A stretch of 12,709 nt of DNA from assembly GCA_050945275.1 (NCBI GenBank), contig JBMNSQ010000046.1, positions 1 through 12,709 of the forward strand, written 5' to 3'. Below, in pieces: positions 6,360 through 12,709 of this stretch; the first letter of the stretch is position 1; every line of letters begins with the position of its first letter. This DNA is from JAAYWY01 sp050945275 (lineage in GTDB: Bacteria > Bacillota > DTU030 > DUMP01). Made by a program: the position numbers and the translations under genes. Below the pieces are notes generated by a model that was not told where the DNA came from, searched no databases, and saw nothing but the letters and a program-made list of their open reading frames with translations.

Positions 6360-7475
6360 TCCTAACCGCCGGATCTGGGCGTTCACTGTTATGTTGATTG
6401 GGATATCCGGGAATTCTTTATTCCAGTCCATTTCCTTCCATACTTTAGGGTAGCGGGCGCGTACTATTGATCCAAAAGAATAGCTATCCACTTTGAATTC
6501 TTTTTGTACCCGGTGAAGCACTGCCTGGCAATCCTTTTCTAAGGCTGTGGAGAGAGCATGTTCCACTTGGCTTAGAAACTTTGGGTCTTTTAGGCTACCG
6601 TCACTGGCTGATTCAATAATATTCCCTTCTATTTCCAAGGAAACGGCGAACGACACCTGGTTTCCGTTCAGATGCGGCTTGACGCGCCGTTTAACGTTTT
6701 GTATGCGAAAGACAAATATATCGCCGTTGTCGGTCTCGAACTGCTTAAACGCATGCCCCTTTCCCGACGATACTAGCAACAAATAGTGCATTTCATCGTA
6801 GTCTAGTTTGCCTACCATCTTATCTTCTTTAAATAGGGCCAGCCCGGAAATAGCAATACGGTCTTTTTCTGCTTTTATTATTGGTATTACTGCCTGTTCG
6901 CCGGGGTTGTAAACTTTGGCCGAAAACTCGGCCACCCGCATAGGTGGTATTGCATTTAGGTAGTCTTGCATCTCTAGAACCTGTCCCAGAAACAGCGGGA
7001 GTACACTTGATCCTTTTGGCGTGGCTTCTATGAGCTTCTCCGCTTTACCATCAGCCACCACTATCCAAGCCTTACGGCGGCTTTCGGAAGGTCTGAGGTA
7101 GACGTCCAGTATTTGCGACACCCCGCGACGGGCTTGCTCTTCGCCTAGTATGCGCGCTTGAACGTGGCCAAAATATAAAGGGTTCTCCAATTCTGCTTGG
7201 ATATCATGAGCTCCTTGCCATAAGGCTTTGCAGCGTGTTTTATGCACAAAATTGGCCTCTTTGGCGCTTCCGCCACCGCCTTCACCACTCATGGCTTCAG
7301 GTAGTGCTATGCTGTAAGTTAGGTCAAATTCTCCGCCAGGTGCGGCATCGACACCTTGCATGAGTACAAACGAATGTTTTTCAATCTCCCGGGAGCTGGA
7401 CCAGCCTTGAGAACTAAGAAGGGCAATTATGGTAGCAAAGACTATTATTTTAATAGTCTCAAACTTGCTTGTCAC
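6345..7475 (-). CDS. gerC: Ger(x)C-family spore germination protein lacking a lipobox cysteine
   Basis: Third gene of a spore germinant receptor operon; the 376-residue length is normal for GerC proteins. GerC subunits are usually lipoproteins on the outer face of the spore inner membrane, in a complex with GerA and GerB that senses nutrient germinants. The family's opening 'REIE...SFVLMQGVD' block is at about 29-43, after a basic start and a hydrophobic stretch (10-21). The tail holds the typical 'LEKDCQAVLHRVQKEFKVDSYSFG' region followed by 'YPKVWKEMDW'. The lipobox is missing: where others read L-x-G-C-W this one reads S-S-Q-G-W (21-25), with no Cys before residue 80. The start is GTG 7475, with AAAGGAGG at 7485-7492 on the minus strand, 9 nt away; it overlaps gerB by 17 bp. 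It may be anchored by an uncleaved signal helix, or be secreted. Confidence 0.9.
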   Translation of the reverse strand: MTSKFETIKIIVFATIIALLSSQGWSSSREIEKHSFVLMQGVDAAPGGEFDLTYSIALPEAMSGEGGGGSAKEANFVHKTRCKALWQGAHDIQAELENPLYFGHVQARILGEEQARRGVSQILDVYLRPSESRRKAWIVVADGKAEKLIEATPKGSSVLPLFLGQVLEMQDYLNAIPPMRVAEFSAKVYNPGEQAVIPIIKAEKDRIAISGLALFKEDKMVGKLDYDEMHYLLLVSSGKGHAFKQFETDNGDIFVFRIQNVKRRVKPHLNGNQVSFAVSLEIEGNIIESASDGSLKDPKFLSQVEHALSTALEKDCQAVLHRVQKEFKVDSYSFGSIVRARYPKVWKEMDWNKEFPDIPINITVNAQIRRLGMVAR

Positions 7476-8571
7476 CGGCTTGGTCCTCCTTTCTCCGGAT
7501 GGTAGCGATAGGTAATAAAATTAAAGGGACGGTTAGAACTAGAGCCAGTCGTATATATAGCACTACTTGAGCTATATGTTCCACTTCTATTACACTCTTT
7601 GGTTTCAGGGCCAGATAATAAGCTGGAATCACCAGTAAGTAAGGCCAATTAAAGCGAGATTTTATCGGGAATAAATCGGTTAATACAGAAACTGTTCCAT
7701 ACATTAGCGAGCCGATACTAGTAAACACCACCAGCACGAATAAGGCCAGAAAAGGGGCTTCCAGGCGCTCAAATACGCCATGGAAATCGACCAGCCGCAC
7801 CAGTTCTAACGTGGGCCATTGGGAATAGGAGAGCTCCCCTTGGCCCAGGACGCCGATGGTTGTCATGGTAACAAATAAGTATATCATTGTCACCGCGATT
7901 ATGCCCACGCCATGGCTGCGCCCTGCTTTCTCGGGGTTAGTATAAAAGGGCATAAACATGGCCACGAGCTCGAAGCTTAGGAAAGCGGTTATACTAACTA
8001 AGATGCCATTGCCCATTGATGGGAGCTTATCTAAATCTATTAATGGCAACAGTCGCCAGACATTGACTCTGCTAACAGCGGGTATTACAGATAATGTAAT
8101 GATGCCCACAATAAAAGGAAGAAGCAACTCGTGTACGCGGGCCATGGTTTTGACATCCTGAGTTGATAGATGGGTTCCGAGTAGCAGCATAACTAAAATA
8201 CCGTTTTCCAGGGGAACACGGGGCAAAATAGAAGTAATAATAACGGCCGAAAAGAGACGGCTTGCTAGAGCAGCCATTACCAGCCAGCTAGCAGCAAAGA
8301 GCAATGCTAAAGCGCCGCCAAAAAAAGGACCTAGTGTTTTTACGCTGTACTGGGGGAGGCTGCTCTTGCCAAACCTTCGCCCCAGAGTGGTATATATATA
8401 TGTCAGTGCTAAAACCGCCAAACCGCCTACAATCAAAACAAGCCAACTGCTTGTCCCGGCCGTTTCAGATATTTCTCGAGGGAGAATAAGAAGGTGACCG
8501 CTAAGCAGAATGTTGACCAATATGGCTGTGGCCTGCCGGGGTGTTATCTGTTTATGATTCGCTTGTTTCAT
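7459..8571 (-). CDS. gerB: GerAB-family spore germination permease
   Basis: A 370-residue integral membrane protein of the spore germination permease family (APC-superfamily-like), the B subunit of germinant receptors that contributes to germinant recognition. The 'QITPRQATAILVNILLSGHLLILP' opening is diagnostic, and about ten hydrophobic segments follow, ending in a short basic tail (RRKEDQ). The start is taken at ATG 8571, because AAGGAG lies 7 nt upstream and the family begins just before the ITPRQ block; the longer reading from 8616 adds a basic stretch inside gerA. It overlaps gerA by 20 bp and gerC by 17 bp, consistent with coupled translation of one operon. It should sit in the inner spore membrane. 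Confidence 0.92.
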   Translation of the reverse strand: MKQANHKQITPRQATAILVNILLSGHLLILPREISETAGTSSWLVLIVGGLAVLALTYIYTTLGRRFGKSSLPQYSVKTLGPFFGGALALLFAASWLVMAALASRLFSAVIITSILPRVPLENGILVMLLLGTHLSTQDVKTMARVHELLLPFIVGIITLSVIPAVSRVNVWRLLPLIDLDKLPSMGNGILVSITAFLSFELVAMFMPFYTNPEKAGRSHGVGIIAVTMIYLFVTMTTIGVLGQGELSYSQWPTLELVRLVDFHGVFERLEAPFLALFVLVVFTSIGSLMYGTVSVLTDLFPIKSRFNWPYLLVIPAYYLALKPKSVIEVEHIAQVVLYIRLALVLTVPLILLPIATIRRKEDQAGDKQV

Positions 8572-10159
8572 CAGCAGTCTCCTTCTGATCCACATCCTCA
8601 GGCATACGGTGTTCATCCAGTGGTTTTAGAAACGGGGGACGTGTTCGTTGGTAAGGGAAGCTGCGGCGCAAGATAGTGTCGCCTTGACCCACTGGTTGAT
8701 ACGGGGCATAAGGGGCTAAATAGGGTACGCCCCATGATTCCAGCCCAGCCAGATGGACAATGAGTAGTATGGCACCGGTAGTAATCCCGATTAAACCAAA
8801 AGAGGCGCCTAAAAAAATAAATAGGAACCGAACTAGTCGGACAGACAATGCTGTGCTGTAGTTGGGGGTAGATAGTGATCCGATAGCTGTAATGGCAACT
8901 ACAATAACTGTGAGCGGACTGACGATACCGGCTTGTACTGAAGCTTCTCCTAAAATGAGGCCACCTACGATACCGATAGTGGGACCGATGGGCCCAGGCA
9001 GTCTAATGCTGGCTTCACGAACGATTTCTACGGCTATCTCCATAATTAGCGTTTCCGATAGTATCGAGAAAGGCACACCGGCCCGGGCGGCTGCCAAGGC
9101 CATGGCGAGGGAAGTCGGGAGCATTTCCGGATGAAATGACGTTAGGGCAATATAAATACCGGGTAGGAATAGCGAAAAGGTATTAGCCAATAGGCGGATC
9201 AAGCGTATAAAGGTGCTAAGCTGCGTACGTTCGTAGTAGTCCTCTGGTGATTGAAAAAGCTGGGCCCAGACCACAGGGAGGATCAAGACAAAAGGAGTTC
9301 CGTCTACTACCACGGCAACGCGGCCCTCCAAAATACCAGCTGCCACTTTGTCTGGTCGTTCGGTGGCTTGCATCTGGGGGAATGGTGACATAGTCCGATC
9401 TTGTACTAATTGTTCTATGTAGCCGCTTTCCAAGATGGCATCGATGCGCACTTTAGACAAGCGACCTTTTACTTCTTGTACTACTTTAGGGTTGGCTAAA
9501 TCTTTGATATAAATAATGGCAATGTCCGTGGCCGTGCGCTTACCGATGGTGACGGACTCAACTACGAGATCAGGATCCTTTATGCGGCGCCGAATGAGGG
9601 CCGTATTGATGCGTAAACTCTCAGAAAAACCGTCGCGGGGGCCACGTACTACCGCTTCAGTATTGGGTTCCTGGACACCTCGCGAAGGAAAGCCGCGACT
9701 GTTGACCAGGATAGCCTTGGGACTGTCCTTAATTAGTAAGATCGTGTCCCCTGATAGTATCGCATGCAGAATTTCTTGCAGCTTAGTGGCAACTTTTATT
9801 TCGCCCACGGTAAGTAGGTGTGCTTCAATCATTTCCAAGGCGCTACTAGGGTTTATATTATCGGCAAAGTTCTCGATACGCGACAAATGCATTAACGATT
9901 GCATAATATCTCGATCAATTACGTCTGTGTTGGTTAATCCGTCAATAAACAAGCAAGCCAACTCTAGATCCGGTTGGCTGGGCAAACGAAAACGCCGTAT
10001 CACTAGATCGGAGCTGTCGCCGAGTAAGGTTCGAAGGAGCTTTAAGTTAGCTACCAGATTACTGGTAAGCTCTGATGGGTTATCGGTTTTTACTTCCTCC
10101 GCCTCACGGCGGTCTTTTATTTCAGAGGCGGGGATCGGCTTTTTAAAACGGTTGTCCAT
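8552..10159 (-). CDS. gerA: GerA-family spore germination protein
   Basis: A 535-residue A subunit of a nutrient germinant receptor, first gene of the operon. It has a long hydrophilic N-terminal region (about 1-275) with the family's 'VNSRGFPSRGVQEPNTEAVVRGPRDGFSE' core near 155-185. Next come 'AILESGYIEQLVQD' and then 'PEDYYER' (305-311). The C-terminal membrane part includes 'LPGIYIALTSFHPEMLPT' and 'GIVGGLILGEASVQAGIVSP', followed by a hydrophilic tail. GerA subunits are thought to oligomerise and act as ion channels when spores sense amino acids or other germinants. ATG 10159 has a GAGGGG-type site about 8 nt upstream. Expression is expected in the forespore under sigma-G; a weak candidate promoter lies upstream. 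The ligand cannot be predicted. Confidence 0.95.
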   Translation of the reverse strand: MDNRFKKPIPASEIKDRREAEEVKTDNPSELTSNLVANLKLLRTLLGDSSDLVIRRFRLPSQPDLELACLFIDGLTNTDVIDRDIMQSLMHLSRIENFADNINPSSALEMIEAHLLTVGEIKVATKLQEILHAILSGDTILLIKDSPKAILVNSRGFPSRGVQEPNTEAVVRGPRDGFSESLRINTALIRRRIKDPDLVVESVTIGKRTATDIAIIYIKDLANPKVVQEVKGRLSKVRIDAILESGYIEQLVQDRTMSPFPQMQATERPDKVAAGILEGRVAVVVDGTPFVLILPVVWAQLFQSPEDYYERTQLSTFIRLIRLLANTFSLFLPGIYIALTSFHPEMLPTSLAMALAAARAGVPFSILSETLIMEIAVEIVREASIRLPGPIGPTIGIVGGLILGEASVQAGIVSPLTVIVVAITAIGSLSTPNYSTALSVRLVRFLFIFLGASFGLIGITTGAILLIVHLAGLESWGVPYLAPYAPYQPVGQGDTILRRSFPYQRTRPPFLKPLDEHRMPEDVDQKETADETSES

Positions 10160-10198
10160 CTGCGGGCCCCTCTTTGTTTAAGATCTGTTTACAAACCT

Positions 10199-10229
10199 TA
10201 GTGTTAGCTAGCTTTGGTAAAAACATTCA
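10199..10229 (-). promoter_or_regulatory. Candidate sigma-G-like promoter for the ger operon
   Basis: On the minus strand, TGAATG (10224-10229) resembles the forespore sigma -35 TGAATA. AACACTA (10199-10205), 18 nt further on, is a partial match to the CATnnTA -10. The -10 lies about 40 bp before gerA. The match is imperfect and is supported mainly by expectation for ger operons. Confidence 0.3.
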
Positions 10230-10299
10230 TTCGAAACTCGCCCCCAATTTAAGATGCTTTACACCTGGGCCCAATTAAGCTACCATAGGATCATGGGCC

Positions 10300-10327
10300 T
10301 TGACGTAAGTGTCCATCTGGGTAGGCA
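10300..10327 (+). promoter_or_regulatory. Candidate promoter for the MFS gene
   Basis: TTGACG (10300-10305) is a good -35 match on the + strand, but the -10 at 10322-10327 (TAGGCA, 16-nt spacing) is poor. A ggccca/tgggcc inverted repeat (10268-10273 and 10294-10299) sits just upstream and could be an operator. Treat as tentative. Confidence 0.28.
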
Positions 10328-10354
10328 CGGGTTTGTTTAAGAGGAGGTCTTAGT

Positions 10355-11608
10355 GTGGCAGAGTCGGACGCCGTTTGCACTAATAGGGAGAATCTTACTA
10401 CTTCATCACTCAGTTGGCCAATAGTAATCTGGGCGACGGCTGTTCACTTTATTGTGGATATGTATACCAATACCATTCCATCGCTGTTGCCGTCCTTGGC
10501 CCTACTTCAGGGCCTTACCATGACACAAACCGGTGTCGTGCTAACGGTACATTCTATCACCGGGTCTTTCTTGCAACCTTTTGTCGGCCTGTGCCTAGAC
10601 CGGTGGGGCAAGAGCTGGTGGCTAGCCGGCAGTGTGGTTTATTCGGCTGCCATGATAGCCCTTATTGGGCTGTTTCCCAACTATTGGTCCCTGCTTGTAC
10701 TATATGCCCTGGCAGGTCTTGGTTCAGCTCTGATGCACCCCTTAGGTTCGGTATTATCTGTTCGGTCGGCTGGTTCTCAACCTGGGCTGGCTATTTCGGT
10801 ATACAGTACCGGTGGCAACCTAGGTTTTTCTCTCGGACCGCTACTGGCTGTATGGTTAGTGCATCGATTTGGCCTTCCAGGGTTGGCTTACGCTTTTCCT
10901 TTTAGCATACTATTTGCCCTAACATACCTTGGAATGCGAAAGGAATTACCAGTACAAGTTTCCACGCCTAGACGTGTTTCACAGGAACTGGGCGATATAC
11001 GGATAACTGCCGCTTGGTGGGCGCTTATCGTGCTGAATATTATCTCTTGGCTCCGGGCCTGGTCCCAATATATTTTTACTGCTTACTACCCCTACCATTT
11101 TATTAACCACGGCTATGATGTCAGTATATCGGCACCTATTCTTAGTACTTTTCTTCTGGCTGGTACAGTCGGCACCTTAGCTGGAGGCCTGCTGGCCGAC
11201 TGGATAGGGCGGCGGGCTGTTATTTTGGGTTCCATGGTGTTGGCTGTGGTTAGCACGTGGCTATGCCTTACCCCGCCGGGACCGTTAGTATGGCTGGGAA
11301 TTTTTCTAGCAGGCGCAGCCCTTCATGCCATGGTACCGGTAAGTATTGTTATTGCTCAAGAGCTAGTACCGCACCAGGCTGGCATGGCTGCTGGGTTAAT
11401 GCTGGGCTTCGCTTACGGTTTGGGTGGATTGTGTACCCCCATCACCGGGCGCATTGCTGATACCTACGGTATCGAGATGGCACTTAAAAGTACCTACCCT
11501 ATATTAGTCCTAGCCGTGCTACTTTGCTTCCTTCTTCCCTTGAGGACACCTGGGGCCAGCTCTGCCGCTTCATACGCCGGAGTAACCAGAGACATTGACA
11601 ATAAATAA
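10355..11608 (+). CDS. MFS transporter, fosmidomycin-resistance (Fsr)-like
   Basis: A 417-residue major facilitator with about twelve hydrophobic segments. The first helices read 'HFIVDMYTNTIPSLLPSLAL'; 'VVLTVHSITGSFLQPFVGLCLDRWGK' carries the helix 2-3 loop signature; and 'ALMHPLGSVLSVRSAG...ISVYSTGGNLGFSLGPLL' closely follows the pattern of Fsr-type drug exporters. Such proteins sit in the cytoplasmic membrane and exchange protons for small molecules; Fsr itself exports fosmidomycin, but most homologues have no known substrate. GTG 10355 is the start, with GAGGAGG at 10341-10347, 7 nt upstream. It is transcribed divergently from the ger operon, with 195 bp between the starts. A link to the left-hand catabolic cluster is not shown. 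Confidence 0.88.
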   Translation: MAESDAVCTNRENLTTSSLSWPIVIWATAVHFIVDMYTNTIPSLLPSLALLQGLTMTQTGVVLTVHSITGSFLQPFVGLCLDRWGKSWWLAGSVVYSAAMIALIGLFPNYWSLLVLYALAGLGSALMHPLGSVLSVRSAGSQPGLAISVYSTGGNLGFSLGPLLAVWLVHRFGLPGLAYAFPFSILFALTYLGMRKELPVQVSTPRRVSQELGDIRITAAWWALIVLNIISWLRAWSQYIFTAYYPYHFINHGYDVSISAPILSTFLLAGTVGTLAGGLLADWIGRRAVILGSMVLAVVSTWLCLTPPGPLVWLGIFLAGAALHAMVPVSIVIAQELVPHQAGMAAGLMLGFAYGLGGLCTPITGRIADTYGIEMALKSTYPILVLAVLLCFLLPLRTPGASSAASYAGVTRDIDNK

Positions 11609-11772
11609 AAGGTCTATGGTACATTAGGAATTAGGGGACTTATGACGAGCTTTTCTTAGACGTTAATGTCGGAGGAAGTCTATGTTCATGGTTTGTTGAA
11701 GAAAGAAGAACAAGGAATATTTTATTATAACGTTATCCGGAAGCAGAATTCAGGTACGAAAAACATGTTAAC

Positions 11773-11779
11773 AGGGAGG
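11773..11779 (+). promoter_or_regulatory. Ribosome binding site for the TTG start at 11787
   Basis: AGGGAGG lies 7 nt before TTG 11787. The ATG at 11794 is out of frame, so the phosphatase must start at TTG for its RHG motif to be near the N terminus. Confidence 0.7.
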
Positions 11780-11786
11780 ACCTACA

Positions 11787-12350
11787 TTGCATTCATGCAA
11801 CATTTTGCTTATCCGGCATGGCATAACAAAATACAATCGCGAAAGACGCTTTCAAGGGCAACTAGATGTGCCACTATCCGACGAAGGTCGTCGCCAAGCG
11901 CAGAAGTTAGCACAGCAGTTTAAACCGGGGCAGATTCAGGCAATTTACAGTAGCGATCTTAGTCGGGCTAAGGAAACCGCGGAAATTATTGCCCGGGCAA
12001 TAATGCTAAAAATCGAGTCCTATCGACCCGATTTGCGCGAGATTTGTTTTGGCCATTGGCAAGGGCATACAATGGATGAAGTAGCCGAGCTTTATCCCGA
12101 GGAGCTGGCTATTTGGCGGGCCGACCGTACATATTCCGCGCCCCATGGCGGAGAGACATATGCCCAGCTGGCCGATCGCGGCTTCAAAGCGGTGCAAGAA
12201 ATCGCCGCCTCCCATCCAGGCCAGACCGTGGCCGTGGTAGCCCATGGCGCTCTTATTCGAGCTGTACTTTGCAAGGCCCGTGGTATTGATCTTAGCGACC
12301 GGTCACAACCAGTGGTTGACAACGCTTCCGTTACCGCAATTGAGATATGA
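11787..12350 (+). CDS. Histidine phosphatase family protein (phosphoglycerate mutase-like)
   Basis: A 187-residue enzyme of the histidine phosphatase superfamily (PhoE/CobC/GpmB-like branch), which moves phosphate through a phosphohistidine. Catalytic residues are visible: R10-H11-G12 in 'LLIRHGITKYN', R60 in 'SSDLSRAKETAE', E85 in 'LREICFGHWQG' and H153 in 'VVAHGALIRA'. Intermediate motifs 'GQLDVPLSDEGRRQAQKLA' and 'HGGETYAQLADRG' are typical. The start is TTG with a good ribosome binding site. Its length and motifs fit small phosphatases rather than glycolytic mutases. Candidates are alpha-ribazole phosphatase (CobC) or a broad-specificity phosphatase; no cobalamin genes are in view to support CobC. 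It lies 178 bp after the MFS gene and just before a repeat tract. Confidence 0.9.
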   Translation: MHSCNILLIRHGITKYNRERRFQGQLDVPLSDEGRRQAQKLAQQFKPGQIQAIYSSDLSRAKETAEIIARAIMLKIESYRPDLREICFGHWQGHTMDEVAELYPEELAIWRADRTYSAPHGGETYAQLADRGFKAVQEIAASHPGQTVAVVAHGALIRAVLCKARGIDLSDRSQPVVDNASVTAIEI

Positions 12351-12386
12351 AAAAGACCGGGCCCTGAGTAGGGGCAGCTTGCACCC
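12351..12386 (+). other. Gap between phosphatase stop and tandem array
   Basis: This short gap carries a partial gtaggggcag motif (from 12368), which looks like a degenerate edge of the repeat family. No T-run terminator is visible after the phosphatase stop. Confidence 0.4.
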
Positions 12387-12709
12387 GTAGGGGTGGGCCT
12401 CTGTGCCCACCCGCGCTTTGGAACTGGGCAACCGCAGAGGGTTGCCCCTACACAAAGCCCGCAGTTGTTTTGTAGGGGTGGGCCTCATCCTTTGGATACA
12501 GGCCGCGCTGGCCCGCAAGCCACACCTCCGATTAAGAGTAGGGGTGGGCCTCCGTGCCCACCCGTGCTTTGGGACCGGGCAACCACGGAGGGTTGCCCCT
12601 ACACAAAGCCCGCAGTTGTTTTGTGGGGCGGGCCTCATCCTTTGGATACAGGCCGCGCTGGCCCGCAAGCCACCTCAGATTAAGGGTAGGGGTGGGCCTC
12701 CGTGCCCAC
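12387..12709. repeat. GC-rich tandem repeat array (148-151-bp units)
   Basis: Unit 1 spans 12387-12537, unit 2 12538-12685, and a third begins at 12686 and is cut by the window edge after 24 nt. The two full units differ by roughly ten substitutions and 3 nt of indels. Each begins gtaggggtgggcct and has two 8-bp hairpins (in unit 1, gggtgggc/gcccaccc at 12391-12412 and gggcaacc/ggttgccc at 12426-12447). It continues through a cccctacacaaagcccgcag block to a second module around ggcctcatcctttggatacaggcc. No gene is supported; readings through it are repeat artefacts. It matches the style of dispersed extragenic repeats, here in tandem. Confidence 0.9.

Noticed and set aside
9516..10181. 221-residue open frame on + opposite gerA
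   Set aside because: Antisense shadow of a clear GerA gene; serine/arginine-rich composition, no recognisable domain and no convincing ribosome binding site.
10414..10905. 163-residue frame within the MFS gene
   Set aside because: Out-of-frame shadow of the transporter; rich in Cys and Trp with no domain.
11693..11728. Promoter (TTGTTG with TATTAT) before the phosphatase
   Set aside because: The best -35/-10 pair has a spacing of 24 nt and nearer -10 choices are poor; the AT-rich stretch may hold a promoter but none can be assigned.
11666..11923. 85-residue frame before and over the phosphatase start
   Set aside because: No ribosome binding site at ATG 11666, and it runs out of frame through the conserved phosphatase N terminus.
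12303..12668. 121-residue minus-strand frame with repeated RASAACIQRMRP segments
   Set aside because: It is a translation of the tandem repeats; its internal protein repeat simply reflects the DNA period.
12393..12683. 96-residue + strand frame across the repeats
   Set aside because: Same repeat artefact, with no ribosome binding site or family resemblance.
12387..12709. CRISPR array
   Set aside because: Units are about 150 bp and similar along their whole length, with no short repeat and variable spacer pattern and no cas genes.

Overview
The window looks like chromosomal DNA from an endospore-forming Bacillota (Firmicutes) lineage, probably clostridial or Peptococcaceae-like. The main evidence is a complete three-gene gerA-type spore germinant receptor operon. 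Strong AGGAGG-type ribosome binding sites, frequent TTG/GTG starts and mid-range GC fit this. The genus cannot be told from the sequence.

Left part (1-6260, all + strand): the end of a sodium:solute symporter, then a likely catabolic cluster. It holds a muconate-lactonizing-enzyme-like member of the enolase superfamily, a large PA + M28 peptidase-like protein with the domain order of glutamate carboxypeptidase II/transferrin receptor, two overlapping nitroreductase-family flavoproteins, and an M19 (renal dipeptidase-like) metallohydrolase. A strong hairpin at 6218-6259 closes it. The three hydrolase/epimerase-type proteins keep their folds' signatures but depart from the textbook motifs at specific positions: HEL in place of the dipeptide-epimerase DxD, no Glu-Glu pair in the M28 domain, and H-D-H where M19 usually has H-x-D. 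Together with an importer and two FMN enzymes, this suggests uptake and breakdown of an unusual peptide-, amide- or cyclic-dipeptide-like compound. That substrate is inference. Two extragenic repeats sit in the gaps between these genes.

Middle (6345-10159, - strand): gerA-gerB-gerC homologues with short overlaps, read as one operon. The GerC protein has a signal-like N terminus but lacks the lipobox cysteine normally found in this family. The cluster and this operon converge on the 6201-6344 gap.

Right part (10160-12350): a 195-bp divergent intergenic region with weak promoter candidates on each side, a fosmidomycin-resistance-type MFS transporter, and a histidine phosphatase that starts at TTG.

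End (12351-12709): a gene-free stretch of GC-rich tandem repeats with a period of 148-151 bp and more than two copies, running off the window. Each unit contains two small hairpins whose loops are complementary to each other. The two full copies differ by changes that preserve this loop-loop pairing. The inverted repeat at 4905-4964 shares its gtagggg/cccctac core.
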